NCBI RefSeq assembly: GCF_030486595.1
Contig: NZ_JAUJZH010000028.1
Coordinates: forward strand, 1-64,000
DNA from: Variovorax ginsengisoli
Lineage (GTDB): Bacteria > Pseudomonadota > Gammaproteobacteria > Burkholderiales > Burkholderiaceae_C
DNA: 64,000 nucleotides
Direction: 5' to 3'
The notes under the pieces are model-generated. The model did no database searches, was not told the DNA's origin, and saw nothing but the letters and a program-made list of their open reading frames with translations. Both the position numbers and the translations under genes were made by a program. This document shows positions 25,685 to 33,872 of this stretch, in pieces; position 1 is the first letter of the stretch; each line of letters opens with the position of its first letter.

Positions 25685-26389
25685 CTACGGAGCAGTCGAG
25701 TCCGGGAGCGCAATTTCCGCAACCAGTGGTCGATGATCGCTTTTCCCCTTCCACCCTTCGAAGCTCCCCACCTCGACTGACACCGCCAGGTCGGCCCAAG
25801 CGTTGGGCACGAAACAATAGTCGATGTGGTGGGGCTTGGCCTCATTCCATTGGTGAAAGAAAGTCGGCTCGACCTCGCTTCCGTGAAGTTCTTTGCGATG
25901 GTGGTGATACGCGCTGACCAATCCCTTTTCCTTGAGACGCGCCACCAACGCCGAGTGGTTGAGCTCCTTCGGGTGCTCCTTGTCCCACTTCGCGTTGGAG
26001 TTGAAGTCGCCCATGACGACGACCTGGTTCTCGGCGAACAGGTGTGCGTACAAGTCGACGGCGGTCGACAGCGCCCGCACGTACTTCATGGGCTGCTCGC
26101 CGAGCGTCCAGACCGCGAACAGGATAAACGGCACCGGGCCCTGCACCGCCACAGGGATGACGTACTTCGGAACGTCAGGCAGCGGTGGCAAGGGCCGGAG
26201 GGAGTAGCCCTTGCTTGCCACCACGGCCAAGCCCAATTGTCGGTTGTCGCCGAACCACAGGATCTGGTCGGTCTGGGCGTGTGGTGCTGCGATCTCTTGG
26301 ACCACCGCGATATCGGGCCGCAGCTCGTTCAGCATCGGGAATTTGTGATCGAACTGGCCCTTGCAGGCGTTCCAAGTTGCCAAGCGCAT
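25685..26389 (-). CDS. Endonuclease/exonuclease/phosphatase (EEP) family protein
   Basis: A 234-residue member of the EEP fold. Visible motifs are MRLATWNACKGQF (Asn), VVQEI (metal Glu), VVMGDFNSNAKWD (Asp, Asn) and KSDHRPLVAEI (Asp-His). HHIDYCFVP supplies the conserved Asp. Such enzymes cut phosphodiester bonds in nucleic acids or lipids. A short gap (37 bases) separates it from the HNH gene downstream, suggesting an operon of nucleases. Confidence 0.82.
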   Translation of the reverse strand: MRLATWNACKGQFDHKFPMLNELRPDIAVVQEIAAPHAQTDQILWFGDNRQLGLAVVASKGYSLRPLPPLPDVPKYVIPVAVQGPVPFILFAVWTLGEQPMKYVRALSTAVDLYAHLFAENQVVVMGDFNSNAKWDKEHPKELNHSALVARLKEKGLVSAYHHHRKELHGSEVEPTFFHQWNEAKPHHIDYCFVPNAWADLAVSVEVGSFEGWKGKSDHRPLVAEIALPDSTAP

Positions 26390-26440
26390 GTGTGACTTTG
26401 CTAAGTTGAATTGTTGTGCGAGGGAGGAGTTGCAGTCTAT

Positions 26441-27100
26441 TCAAGTCGCATAGCGACCGATGCAATGGCCGCACATCCATTCCCCATCGTCATAGATGCC
26501 GCCAGTCATATCCGCCCGTTGGTTGCACTGGCCGCACCGGGCGATGATTCCGCCATCCCAATCGTCCCTTGATCGCGAACGGTCCTCAAAGCCTGCTTGC
26601 CGCGACGGGAGCAGCTTGAGATCGGGCGGTGAAGCGAAGCAGCCGCAATTGGTGCACCACTTGCCGCCATGATGGTCGATCGTGCTGGACTTGAGGCAGC
26701 GTTTGCAGACAACGAGCTCGACCGGTGCGGCCGGCGCCATCGGCGCCAACTCGTCCAGGCTGCTGACCCGACGGCACTTGAGGCCGTTTTTGTTGAGGTG
26801 GATCAGGAGCGGGTCGAACCCCTTGTCCTTCGAGAGCACGATGCACTCGGTGTCGGCCGCGGTCGCGAACGTCCGGCCGAGTTCGAAAGCGATGTGGAAG
26901 TCGAGCGCATTCTTGCCGGTGCCCTCGATCTTCTGGAAGTCCACGCGCTGGAACTTGTGAGCGGTCGCCTTCTTCGAGGCAGCCTTGGGCGGATTCTGGT
27001 TTGCACCGACATAGATGATCGCCCGGAAGCTGTCATCCAGAAGGGAGAGGTCGACCTTGTGGACGTTTTCCAGATCAACGAGCAACAGTGACTTCTTCAA
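26441..27100 (-). CDS. PIN-like nuclease domain with two zinc ribbons
   Basis: A 219-residue protein starting at TTG 27100 (CGGAG seven bases before). It begins KKSLLLVDLENVHKVDLSLL, the first PIN-like strand and Asp. The motif GTGKNALDFHIAFELGRT and CIVLSKDKGFDPLLIHLN supply further acidic residues. The C-terminal third has two four-cysteine ribbons: CKRCLKSS with CTNCGCF, and CGQCNQRADM with CGHCIGR. The PIN domain is clearly related to the one fused to MazG at 19559-20527. Likely RNase with nucleic-acid-binding ribbons. A longer N-terminus (start at 27352) is possible but lacks a Shine-Dalgarno. Confidence 0.68.
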   Translation of the reverse strand: MKKSLLLVDLENVHKVDLSLLDDSFRAIIYVGANQNPPKAASKKATAHKFQRVDFQKIEGTGKNALDFHIAFELGRTFATAADTECIVLSKDKGFDPLLIHLNKNGLKCRRVSSLDELAPMAPAAPVELVVCKRCLKSSTIDHHGGKWCTNCGCFASPPDLKLLPSRQAGFEDRSRSRDDWDGGIIARCGQCNQRADMTGGIYDDGEWMCGHCIGRYAT

Positions 27101-27364
27101 TTCAGCGCTCCGAGAATGTTCTTGCCCCGAGTTCGACTCCGCAGCTTGCCGCGGAAAGACCGCAGCGAGCATAGCGCCCAGCGTGGCATCCACGACCCTG
27201 ACGATGGGTGCGCCCTCCCTTCGTTTGATGGCTGTTGCGATCGATTTCCGATCCGACCGTGAAAAATGCAGTGATTCCGCTCGGTCGGACCGCAAGGCGG
27301 AAGCGGCCTGGACGACCCACAGCCCGAGTAAGCCGCGCTGGGCCGATCGCAACGCCGCGGCCCG

Positions 27365-28429
27365 TCACGCGTGAAGCCGACGATGTATCTCGCTGAAGTT
27401 CGGCTTCCAGGCCAGATGGTCTCCCACCAGATCTGTGCAATCGACGTTACGGATCCGTAAGTCGCGGGCCTGGATCGGAGAGAGGCCGATCGGCTCGCTC
27501 AGCCATCCATTGGCGCCACGGTAGAGGTTCTTCAACACGCCGTCGCGCTTCGAATGACAGTTGTAGATATGTCCCCTGGCACTCTTGATCGCGCGCGACC
27601 AATCGGCTTGGTCCTTCGCGCCGCCACCGACCGCGCCGCCGAGCAGGTAGACGTCCTCGACCCATCTTTGGCTCTTGTGGGACAACGACATCAATGCATG
27701 GAAGATCACCCGCGCACCCAGCGAATGTCCCATCAACGTGAATGTCCAGCCGGGTGTCCTCGCGATGGCAATGGCCAGCATCTCTCCGGCAAAGCGCGCC
27801 TTGATCATCGAAGCATGCCAGGGGTTGTCGATCACGGACAAATGCTTTCCAACGGACTGGGCGCGGCCCGATTCCCAATCCAGGTGGTACCAGGTGTGTC
27901 CCGCGAAGGCCGGACGCAATTGCGACATCCAGTCCCCGACGTCCTGGTTCATCTCGGTCAGAAAGCCGTTGACGAAGATCACGCCGTGCTTGCTTCCGGG
28001 ATTGATTTTTCGGATGTCGAAGTGCTTGATGCCGCCGACGAATGAACTGGTCGCTTCCAACGCGGAGGTGACCCCGGCAACGGCAACAGGCGCGAACGGC
28101 ATGAGGGCCCGACTGCCCGCTACCTTCGCGCCCTTGCGGACCAGCTCGATGTAGTCAGGCGAATCCCTGGCGAAGATCTTCTTGCAGTCGCCGATGTCGT
28201 CCAGGGTGTGGGCCAGTTTGCCGACGGACGCGATGATCCCGTCATGCTCCGCGCACAGGTTGTCGTCCCAGTACTCCCCGTGGCGCGCCATGTGGCGGCA
28301 CTTCGGTGCCATGCACTCCAGCGTCTTTTGCTTGCAGCGGTCGCACCGATAGAGATCTCTTCTTGCCAGGTTCGTCTTGACCAGCGTGTGCATGGTGTGT
28401 TCGAAACACCATGAGCAGAATCGATTCAT
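27365..28429 (-). CDS. DUF726/TMCO4-like alpha/beta hydrolase with N-terminal zinc fingers
   Basis: A 354-residue protein. Residues 1-65 hold many cysteines (CSWCFEHTMH, CDRCKQKTLECMAPKC, CAEHDG), probably a zinc-binding region. A hydrolase domain follows: HGVIFVNGFLTEMNQDVGDW, and the nucleophile elbow LMGHSLGARVIFHAL, with YLLGGAVGGGAKDQADWSRA, as in DUF726 (TMCO4-like) proteins, known in fungi and bacteria. The substrate is unknown. A strongly ribosome-tagged 41-codon gene lies directly upstream on the same strand. Confidence 0.72.
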   Translation of the reverse strand: MNRFCSWCFEHTMHTLVKTNLARRDLYRCDRCKQKTLECMAPKCRHMARHGEYWDDNLCAEHDGIIASVGKLAHTLDDIGDCKKIFARDSPDYIELVRKGAKVAGSRALMPFAPVAVAGVTSALEATSSFVGGIKHFDIRKINPGSKHGVIFVNGFLTEMNQDVGDWMSQLRPAFAGHTWYHLDWESGRAQSVGKHLSVIDNPWHASMIKARFAGEMLAIAIARTPGWTFTLMGHSLGARVIFHALMSLSHKSQRWVEDVYLLGGAVGGGAKDQADWSRAIKSARGHIYNCHSKRDGVLKNLYRGANGWLSEPIGLSPIQARDLRIRNVDCTDLVGDHLAWKPNFSEIHRRLHA

Positions 28430-28474
28430 CGTCGCAGTTCCAGAAATGCCCTAGATGGTTTGTAACATAAGGTT

Positions 28475-28600
28475 TCAACCATGGTTCCGCTTCCTGACCA
28501 TCGCGATATACGCGGCCACGCAGGCCGACGACACGACACCGCCGAAGAAGGCGATGGCGAATGCCGCGAGGTTTTCGAGCGGTGAGTAGTTAAGTTTCAT
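28475..28600 (-). CDS. Small single-span membrane protein
   Basis: A 41-residue protein. The start is supported by AAGGAG five bases before the ATG. It has one hydrophobic helix (LAAFAIAFFGGVVSSACVAA) flanked by charged ends and finishes with the basic tail MVRKRNHG. It lies 45 bases upstream of the DUF726 gene on the same strand. Function unknown; small membrane proteins next to hydrolases or toxins may be partners or toxins. Confidence 0.55.
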   Translation of the reverse strand: MKLNYSPLENLAAFAIAFFGGVVSSACVAAYIAMVRKRNHG

Positions 28601-28637
28601 GCGGGCTCCTTTTCAACAGGGCAGTGTCATGAAGGAG

Positions 28638-28683
28638 GCGACAAAACATGTCGCACCGCGGTCGTATTGCACACTTTGACCGC
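28638..28683. promoter_or_regulatory. Two inverted repeats upstream of the WYL regulator
   Basis: GCGACA-5-TGTCGC (28638-28654) and GCGGTC-14-GACCGC (28658-28683) are perfect 6-bp inverted repeats side by side, between the divergently transcribed 41-codon gene and the WYL gene. They are candidate binding sites for the WYL protein, whose family autoregulates in several defence loci. Confidence 0.45.
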
Positions 28684-28770
28684 TCTATGGGGCCGGCTGC
28701 GCCGCGGGCCTCGCATAGAGTTCCGCATGGCCGAATCGAACCCCGAACTCTCGCATGCTGCCGACGCCCG

Positions 28771-29739
28771 ATGACGCAGCGCGCCAGCAATCTCGACACG
28801 CTGCTGATGTCGCTGGAGATGCTCAAGCGCATCCCGCGCGTCGGCAAGATCTCGGCGCCCGAGTTGCATCGACAGCTCTTCGATGCCGGCTTCGCCCGCG
28901 ACCTTCGCACTGTGCAGCGCCAGCTCGAGTTGCTCAGCGAGCACTTTGACATCGAGCGCGACGAGCGCAGCAAACCCTACGGCTACTGCTGGAAGTCGCA
29001 CACGCAGGCCTTCTCGGTGGCTCACCTCAACGAGCAGGAGTCGGTGCTGCTGTCGCTGGCCGAGCAACACCTGCGCCATCTGCTGCCGGCCGGGCTGATG
29101 CGCTCGATGCAGGGCTTCTTCGAGCAGGCACGGGTGCAGCTGGGACCGGACCAGCGAGGCCGGCCGGCGCGCAGCTGGCTTGACAAGGTGCGGGTCGTCG
29201 GAACAACCCAGCCGCTGCTGCCGCCCAAGGTGCAGCCCGAGGTCTTCGAGGCCGTCAGCAACGCGCTGTATGCGGACCGCTGGCTCGACGTGAGCTACGG
29301 CAACGCGGCAGGCAAGCAAGTGGAAGGGCGGGTGATGCCGCTCGGCCTGGCGCAGCAGGGTCCGCGGCTGTTCCTGGTCTGCCGATTCGAAGGCTATGAG
29401 GACGATCGCGCGCTGGCCTTGCATCGGCTGCGCAGCGCGCACGACAGCGGCCTGCCCTTCGAGCGGCCTGCCGGCTTCGACCTGCAGCGCTACGACGACG
29501 AGGGGCGCTTCGGCTTCGGTGCCGGCAAGCGCATCGAATTGGTGTTCCGGCTGCCCGCCGAGACGGCGCTGCACCTGACCGAGTCGCCGCTGTCGCACGA
29601 CCAGCGGGTGCGGATCCTGCCGGACGGACGCAGCGAGTTCACGGCCACCGTGGTGGAGTCCAGTCAACTGCGCTGGTGGCTGCGCGGATTCGGCAGCGCG
29701 CTCGAACTCAGGAAGCCCCGCCGGTTGCTGGATGACTAG
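28771..29739 (+). CDS. WYL-domain transcriptional regulator
   Basis: A 322-residue regulator. The N-terminal winged helix contains LMSLEMLKRIPRVGKISAPE then LHRQLFDAGFARDLRTVQRQ, typical of YafY/DeoR-like WYL proteins. The WYL region is about residues 150-240 (WLDVSYGNAAGKQ, GRVMPLGLAQQGPRLFLVCR, HRLRSAHDSGLPFE), and a C-terminal WCX part ends ALELRKPRRLLDD. A 15-codon frame at 28727-28774 overlaps its ATG as ATGA and could couple translation. WYL regulators (CapW, BrxR) control CBASS and BREX operons, and this one sits directly before the dynamin pair. Confidence 0.82.
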   Translation: MTQRASNLDTLLMSLEMLKRIPRVGKISAPELHRQLFDAGFARDLRTVQRQLELLSEHFDIERDERSKPYGYCWKSHTQAFSVAHLNEQESVLLSLAEQHLRHLLPAGLMRSMQGFFEQARVQLGPDQRGRPARSWLDKVRVVGTTQPLLPPKVQPEVFEAVSNALYADRWLDVSYGNAAGKQVEGRVMPLGLAQQGPRLFLVCRFEGYEDDRALALHRLRSAHDSGLPFERPAGFDLQRYDDEGRFGFGAGKRIELVFRLPAETALHLTESPLSHDQRVRILPDGRSEFTATVVESSQLRWWLRGFGSALELRKPRRLLDD

Positions 29740-29912
29740 GCGTGGCCGGCCGTGGGCCGACGGCGGCCTGCGTCACAACGCGTCGCTGGCTTCGGGATGA
29801 TCTGAACAGAGCATGAAAAACCGACGTCATCTTCGAATCAGCCGCTGTTTCATTGCGTTACATTTGCCTCGCTTCTTATCCATCTTGCTGGAGATCGATC
29901 TCTGCACGGCCC

Positions 29913-32111
29913 ATGACAACGACAGAAAAAGACCCCCAAGACATCTACATCCAGATTGCCGGATGGATCGAGCAATCCATTGCGGAGGTCGAGTCCGCGA
30001 ATCTCGCGCATGACGCCGGCGAACACATCTCGCAGGCCGCAGGGACATCCCTGGAGGTGCTCGGCGCCTATCGCGATTCGGTGGACAAGGACCTGGAGAA
30101 GTTGAGGCAGGTCTCTGAATGGGATGTCTTCACCATCTCCCTGTATGGCGAGACGAACGCAGGCAAGTCGACCATCATCGAGACGCTGCGCATCTTGCAA
30201 GGCGAAGCCGGGAAGGCGCAATCGCAGGCGAGCTTTCGCGAACTCGCCAAGGGCATCAATCTCGATGGATCGGAGGTCGCCGCCTTGCAGAAGGCAATCC
30301 AGGACCTGTCGAGCCAGACCATCCAGACACAAGCGCTGCTCCAAGAGACCACGCGGTCCCAGCAGCGCAGCGAGCAACTGGCCGGCCAGGCGATCGAGCG
30401 CCAGCGAGATGCCATCCGGCAAAAGATTGAGACCCTGGGGCTGCTGCAGAAGATCGTCCACTGGTTCAAGAAGCTGGACGAAGAGAACCAGCTGGGTCTC
30501 GACGAAGCCCGGCTGCGGAGCATGCAGGACGAACATCGGGAGGCGGCGGCGAAGGTGCAGGCGCAGCTGCAGGCGCTCGAGGTCCAGTCCGCAGCCCGGA
30601 AGCAGGACTTGCAGGCACTCGACGACATCTACGAGAAGCTGGCGCCTCACCAGGACGGAGCGATCATCGGCGACGGCCGCTCGGACTTCACGCTGGCCTC
30701 GCAATCCTATGCCTTCGAGGTCTCGGGCCAGAAGTTCGCGCTGATCGATGTGCCCGGCATCGAGGGCACGGAGGACAGGGTCAGCGAGGCGATCTACGAC
30801 TCGGTCAAGAAGTCGCATGCCGTGTTCTACATCACCCCCAAGGCTGCGCCGCCCAACAAGGGCGAAGGCAAGGTCAAGGGCACGCTTGAAAAGATCAAGG
30901 AGCATCTGGACGACCAGACCGAGGTGTGGTCGGTCTTCAACAAGCGCGCCACCAACCCGCAGGCGCTGAAGAAGGAGCAGTTGCTGGACGAAGGCGAGCT
31001 CGGCGGCATCCAGGACCTCGAAACGCATTTGAAGGCGCAGCTCGGCCCGAGCTACCAGGGAAGCTTCAGCCTGAGCGCCTTGCCGGCCTTCTATGCCGCC
31101 ACCGATTGCCTGCTGCCCACCAACGCGCACTACAAGGCGCGCGGCAAGTTCATCGGTGCCCTGGATCGCGAGGCGCTGCTGGAGAAGAGCCGCTTCGCCG
31201 AGTTCGCCCGCTTCATCAGCCAAGACATCTGCAGCAACTACAAGGAAAAGATCCTGCGCGCCAACCTGCGGAAGATCAAGTCCTCGCTGGAGCGCGGCCA
31301 TCAGGTGCTGGACGGCGTCATCGAGAACTTCCGCCGCGCGTCGAAAGACCTGGAAAGACAACTCAAGTACGCACACGGGGAACTCGACAAGATCAGCAGC
31401 GGCACCTGCAGCCGCATTGAAAGCACATGCCATGACGGCTTGGCGGAGTCCAGCAGCAAGCTTCGCAAAGCCATCCACGACGACATCGACAAGGACATCG
31501 GCAATGAGCAGTTCGAGGCGAAGCTGCGCGAGCATGTCGACGGCATGGGCGGCGAACTCAAGGACACCCTGGCGCGTGCCATGGAGGTCCAGCAGTCGAA
31601 GATCGCCGCGGAGGTGGAGGATGTCCTGCGGCGCTTCGACAGAAACGCGTCGGAGATCCTCGACGTGACCCTGAGCCGCCCGCTCGAGGGCGGCATGCCA
31701 CCCTTCGGCCTGGAGTTCAAGCTGGACAACGGCATCAACACCCTGGGTCTGCTGTCTGCCTTCATCGGAGGCGCCGCGCTGCTCCTCTCGAATCCCGCCG
31801 GTTGGGTGATGTTGGCCATCGGCGCGGTGTCGCTGTTGTTCAACTTCTACAAAGCCGTGCGGGGCTTCTTCAGTTCCGACTACAAGAAGGCGCAGCAACG
31901 CAAGTGGGCCGACGAGAACATCGCGCGGCTCTTCGACAGCATCAAAGCTGGTCTCCGCGACAACGTCGACAAGGCGGCCGCAGAGCTGCAAGGCGAGGTC
32001 GACAAGCTCAAGAAGCGCTTGTCCGCGCCGCTGGACTCGGTCCAGCGCATCGCGCAATCGCTGAGCGAAGCAGGCCGCGCCTTCAAGAAGATCTCCCGCC
32101 AATTCAACTGA
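29913..32111 (+). CDS. Dynamin-like GTPase with coiled-coil insert and membrane hairpin
   Basis: A 732-residue large GTPase. G1 is GETNAGKST (79-87); G3 is DVPG at 279; G4 is NKR at 343. Between G1 and G3 lies a ~190-residue charged helical insert, unusually long. Residues ~610-650 form two hydrophobic helices (LGLLSAFIGGAALLLSNPAG and WVMLAIGAVSLLFNFYKAV), a membrane-inserting paddle. The rest is helical, as in bacterial dynamin-like proteins. It is followed 23 bases later by the LeoA-like gene, which resembles the LeoABC/heterotypic dynamin arrangement where two dynamins act together. Likely membrane remodelling or stress/phage response. Confidence 0.78.
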   Translation: MTTTEKDPQDIYIQIAGWIEQSIAEVESANLAHDAGEHISQAAGTSLEVLGAYRDSVDKDLEKLRQVSEWDVFTISLYGETNAGKSTIIETLRILQGEAGKAQSQASFRELAKGINLDGSEVAALQKAIQDLSSQTIQTQALLQETTRSQQRSEQLAGQAIERQRDAIRQKIETLGLLQKIVHWFKKLDEENQLGLDEARLRSMQDEHREAAAKVQAQLQALEVQSAARKQDLQALDDIYEKLAPHQDGAIIGDGRSDFTLASQSYAFEVSGQKFALIDVPGIEGTEDRVSEAIYDSVKKSHAVFYITPKAAPPNKGEGKVKGTLEKIKEHLDDQTEVWSVFNKRATNPQALKKEQLLDEGELGGIQDLETHLKAQLGPSYQGSFSLSALPAFYAATDCLLPTNAHYKARGKFIGALDREALLEKSRFAEFARFISQDICSNYKEKILRANLRKIKSSLERGHQVLDGVIENFRRASKDLERQLKYAHGELDKISSGTCSRIESTCHDGLAESSSKLRKAIHDDIDKDIGNEQFEAKLREHVDGMGGELKDTLARAMEVQQSKIAAEVEDVLRRFDRNASEILDVTLSRPLEGGMPPFGLEFKLDNGINTLGLLSAFIGGAALLLSNPAGWVMLAIGAVSLLFNFYKAVRGFFSSDYKKAQQRKWADENIARLFDSIKAGLRDNVDKAAAELQGEVDKLKKRLSAPLDSVQRIAQSLSEAGRAFKKISRQFN

Positions 32112-32134
32112 TTCATTTCCCCAAGGAACCCGCA

Positions 32135-33865
32135 ATGAGCGATACGTTCGACAACTTCCGCCGGCAAAAAGGCAAGGCCATCGAGATCATGGAGAAGCTC
32201 CAGAACTTCCTGAGCCAGGGCATGGAACTGGGCGTCAACATCCACCCGAGCCTGAAGAAGAAACTCGAGGACGGCCTGGACGAATTGCACCACGGCAAGC
32301 TGCGCATCGCATTGATCGGGGGGTTCTCGGAAGGCAAGACCTCCATCGCCGCCGCGTGGCTCGAGCGCCTGGACGACCTGAGCATGAACATCAGCCAGCA
32401 GGAGTCTTCCAACGAGGTCAAGGTCTACGAGGTGGAAGACAAGCTGGTGCTGATAGACACCCCGGGCCTGTACGGCTTCAAGGAGCAGTTCAACAGCGAC
32501 ACGCAGGAGGTCGAGAAGTACAAGGACATCACCCGCAACTACGTGAGCGAGGCCCATCTCGTCCTGTACGTGATGAACTCGACCAACCCCATCAAGGAGA
32601 GCCACAAGGAAGAGCTGCAGTGGCTGTTCCGCAACCTCGGCCTGCTGCCGCGGACAGTGTTCGTCCTCAGCCGTTTCGACGAGGTGGCCGACGTCGAGGA
32701 AGACGGCGACTACCTGGAGAAGTTCCTCGTCAAGAAGCAGAACGTGGCGCAGCGCCTGGATCACATGCTGCAACTGAGCGATGCGGAGAAGTCCGCGCTG
32801 GCCATCGTCGCGGTGGCGGCCAACCCCTTCGGGCTCGGCACCCGGCACTGGCTGGACAACATGGACCAGTTCAGGCGGCTTTCGCACATCGCCGATCTGC
32901 AGAGTGCGACCCGGCAGATGATCCTGCACAGCGGCGGGGCCGACGCGCTGGCGGAGGATGTCAAGAGAAGCATCATTGCCGACGTGATCGAAAAGCAGCT
33001 GCCCATCGCCAAGCGGGACTTCCAGCAATTGCAGTCCGAGGCCTCGAAGCTGGAAGACGTGCACCGGGACCAGCAGCACGAACTGCAGAAGGTCAACGGC
33101 GAAATCAAGGACGCCCGCGTGCGGTTGCGCGGCAAGATCGTCCGGTATTTCGAGGACCTGGTCCTGCAGGCCAAGGGAACCACCCAAGAGACCTTCGCGG
33201 CCTTCTTCCAGCGGGAGATCGGGTCCGAAGGCATCCTCATCGATCAGCGGGTCCAGGAGTTCTTTGCCGAGGAGGTGAACCATGTCGCGCTGGACATCGG
33301 CCGCATCCAGGTCAAAGTGGACTCGGAGGTCTCGCACTTCAACAACATGGTCAGCGCCATGAGCAGGGAGGGCATAACCTACGTCACCCGCAACAACCTG
33401 ATCAACAACAAGAGCGTGCTCGCGGCGCGCGATGGCCTCAACACGGCCGCCAAGGCGCTGGGCCTGGATATCGGCAAGTACCTGAAGTTCAAGCCCTGGG
33501 GTGCAACCAACCTGGCGAAGGGCCTCGCTGGCGCGCTGGCGGCGCTGGGCCTGGCGCTGGATGTTTGGGACACGGTGAAGCAGGAGCAACGCAAACTTGA
33601 CTTCCAGAAGGACTTGATCGACATGGCGGAGAAACTGGTCGATCAGCGCAAGGAAATCGTCGCGCTGATCGACGGGGATGACTTCGAGGCGAGGTTCTTT
33701 CCGAGCTTCGGCTCCCTGCAGGCGCAACTTCAAGGCATCCGCGACGAGCTGGATCATCTCGTGCGCAAGCAGTCGGACTTCCGGAAGTGGTACCAGTTCG
33801 GCAAGGCGATCGACGTCGAGTTTCGCGAGGCCGGCGAACTCGCCACCGCGGACGAGGCAGGCTAG
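32135..33865 (+). CDS. LeoA-like dynamin-family GTPase
   Basis: A 576-residue protein. The N-terminus is FDNFRRQKGKAIEIMEKLQN, with GGFSEGKTS as P-loop (62-70), an ESSNEVKVYEV switch region, DTPG at 108 and SRFDEVAD as the G4 region. These stretches, notably the ESSNEVKVYEV and IDTPGLYGFKEQ phrases, are the pattern of LeoA from enterotoxigenic E. coli, recalled from memory. A long helical stalk follows, with one hydrophobic patch (LAKGLAGALAALGLALDVW). It follows a different dynamin-like gene, as in two-dynamin loci. Confidence 0.78.
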   Translation: MSDTFDNFRRQKGKAIEIMEKLQNFLSQGMELGVNIHPSLKKKLEDGLDELHHGKLRIALIGGFSEGKTSIAAAWLERLDDLSMNISQQESSNEVKVYEVEDKLVLIDTPGLYGFKEQFNSDTQEVEKYKDITRNYVSEAHLVLYVMNSTNPIKESHKEELQWLFRNLGLLPRTVFVLSRFDEVADVEEDGDYLEKFLVKKQNVAQRLDHMLQLSDAEKSALAIVAVAANPFGLGTRHWLDNMDQFRRLSHIADLQSATRQMILHSGGADALAEDVKRSIIADVIEKQLPIAKRDFQQLQSEASKLEDVHRDQQHELQKVNGEIKDARVRLRGKIVRYFEDLVLQAKGTTQETFAAFFQREIGSEGILIDQRVQEFFAEEVNHVALDIGRIQVKVDSEVSHFNNMVSAMSREGITYVTRNNLINNKSVLAARDGLNTAAKALGLDIGKYLKFKPWGATNLAKGLAGALAALGLALDVWDTVKQEQRKLDFQKDLIDMAEKLVDQRKEIVALIDGDDFEARFFPSFGSLQAQLQGIRDELDHLVRKQSDFRKWYQFGKAIDVEFREAGELATADEAG

Positions 33866-33872
33866 GACCCGC

